A DNA stretch of 5,667 bases from Candidatus Latescibacterota bacterium. GTDB taxonomy: Bacteria > Krumholzibacteriota > Krumholzibacteriia > Krumholzibacteriales > WJIX01. The stretch's first letter is position 1; every line of letters starts with the position of its first letter. Made by a program: the position numbers and the translations under genes. The notes under the pieces are model-generated. The model was not told where the DNA came from and ran no database searches. It saw nothing but the letters and a program-made list of their open reading frames with translations. The stretch is taken from assembly GCA_030643145.1 (NCBI GenBank), contig DAOWMJ010000140.1, positions 1 to 5,667 on the forward strand. Reading direction: 5' to 3'. Shown here piece after piece: positions 5,109 through 5,667 of the stretch.

Positions 5109-5667
5109 ATGAAGAATAGAAGATCAGCAGGAATATCGAAATTAGAGAATAGAGGATTCACCCTTGTAGAAATGATGATAGCTGTTTCGGTTCTCGGATT
5201 GATACTGGCTATCGGTACCCCTCCGGTTATTCAATTTCTAAGACACATTCAATCCAACGACGCGGCACAGATAGTAACGGGGATCTTGAGAAAAGCGCGA
5301 AGCGCCGCAATTCAGGAAAAGAATGAATATGTTGTTTTCTTTGATTTGGTAAATTCCCAGGTGAGTATTCTGGATGACGATGGCGGGGGGCAGGGAAATC
5401 CCACGAATAGCGGGTTTAATCCCTTGAATCGCGGGAATGGCCGGGTGGACAAAAATGAACGGATGTTTGGTCCGTATCAACTTCCTAAAGGCCAAGTATT
5501 TGGGTTTATAGGTGGAACAGTAGGGCCGGATAGCAATTATGTAACCTCTCCTGTGACCTTTTCAGGATCTCCTCCTCAGGTTGTATTTTTTCCTAATGGA
5601 AGTACGAACGAAGAGGGCCTCGTGTTCGTAATGCCGGAGATTGAATTTCGCGAGCAAAAGAAGGGAA
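5109..5667 (+). CDS. GspH/FimT-like type IV pseudopilin, 5' part (runs off the window)
   Basis: The first 186 codons are open to the window end with no stop. The N-terminus is a class III signal peptide: a basic leader (residues 1-15), then Gly16-Phe17 as the prepilin-peptidase cleavage site, Glu21 at mature position +5, a hydrophobic helix to about residue 36, and Pro38 at mature position +22. After cleavage and N-methylation it should enter a type IV pilus or type II secretion pseudopilus in the inner membrane and periplasm. The segment LRKARSAAIQEKNEYVVFF (60-78) and a late beta-strand region with VVFFPNGS (158-165) resemble GspH/FimT minor pseudopilins. Residues 89-117 are an acidic/glycine-asparagine-rich insertion ending in NGRVDKNE. 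The ATG has AAGGA at 5099-5103, five bases upstream; the codon just before it is GTG, a less likely alternative start. The prepilin family is firm; the GspH/FimT subtype is likely. Confidence 0.82.
   Translation, partial: MKNRRSAGISKLENRGFTLVEMMIAVSVLGLILAIGTPPVIQFLRHIQSNDAAQIVTGILRKARSAAIQEKNEYVVFFDLVNSQVSILDDDGGGQGNPTNSGFNPLNRGNGRVDKNERMFGPYQLPKGQVFGFIGGTVGPDSNYVTSPVTFSGSPPQVVFFPNGSTNEEGLVFVMPEIEFREQKKG

Noticed and set aside
5238..5495. Minus-strand open frame of 85 codons within the pseudopilin gene
   Set aside because: It lies opposite a well-supported prepilin reading frame, and its translation shows no recognizable domain.

Overview
This 5.7 kb window comes from an anaerobic bacterium of moderate, slightly AT-rich base composition. 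Bacterial origin is supported by a tRNA-Arg with an ACG anticodon, CCA encoded in two tRNA genes, Shine-Dalgarno sites ahead of all complete genes, and a class III (prepilin-type) signal peptide. The phylum cannot be fixed from the sequence. A thiamine-diphosphate/iron-sulfur 2-oxoacid:ferredoxin oxidoreductase points to fermentative, syntrophic, sulfate-reducing or similar low-potential metabolism, as in Desulfobacterota or related uncultivated lineages (inference).

Layout. Positions 1-233 are the end of a tRNA cluster: the 3' end of a probable tRNA-Ser, a complete tRNA-Ser(GCU) and a complete tRNA-Arg(ACG), the last without an encoded CCA. Positions 234-419 hold an AT-rich hairpin and a candidate promoter. 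Positions 420-4770 are a four-gene, same-strand operon in the order gamma, delta, alpha, beta, the order known for porGDAB/porCDAB. Positions 4771-5108 are non-coding, with one clear palindrome just after the operon and several possible RNA helices. From 5109 to the window edge runs the 5' part of a GspH/FimT-like pseudopilin gene.

How the genes work together. Alpha (PorA-like) and beta (PorB-like, with the thiamine diphosphate site and the proximal [4Fe-4S] cluster) form the catalytic core that oxidatively decarboxylates a 2-oxoacid, probably pyruvate, to acyl-CoA, with gamma as the third structural/CoA-site subunit. The delta subunit is normally a ferredoxin of about 100 residues. Here its place is taken by a 559-residue protein: an N-terminal GltD-like iron-sulfur domain, an FAD and NAD(P) two-dinucleotide-fold flavoprotein, and a C-terminal 2x[4Fe-4S] ferredoxin domain. 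The simplest reading is an oxidoreductase that can pass electrons to or from NAD(P)H through a built-in flavoprotein, comparable to the NAD(P)-linked 2-oxoacid oxidoreductases of Azoarcus-type bacteria. Two ATGA overlaps (delta/alpha and alpha/beta) imply translational coupling.

The most interesting points are this fused electron-exit subunit, its N-terminal domain lacking two of the cysteines usual in GltD-type domains, an acidic/glycine-rich insertion in the pseudopilin, and mutually exclusive helices in the pseudopilin leader. The overall system belongs to known families; I see no wholly new system.
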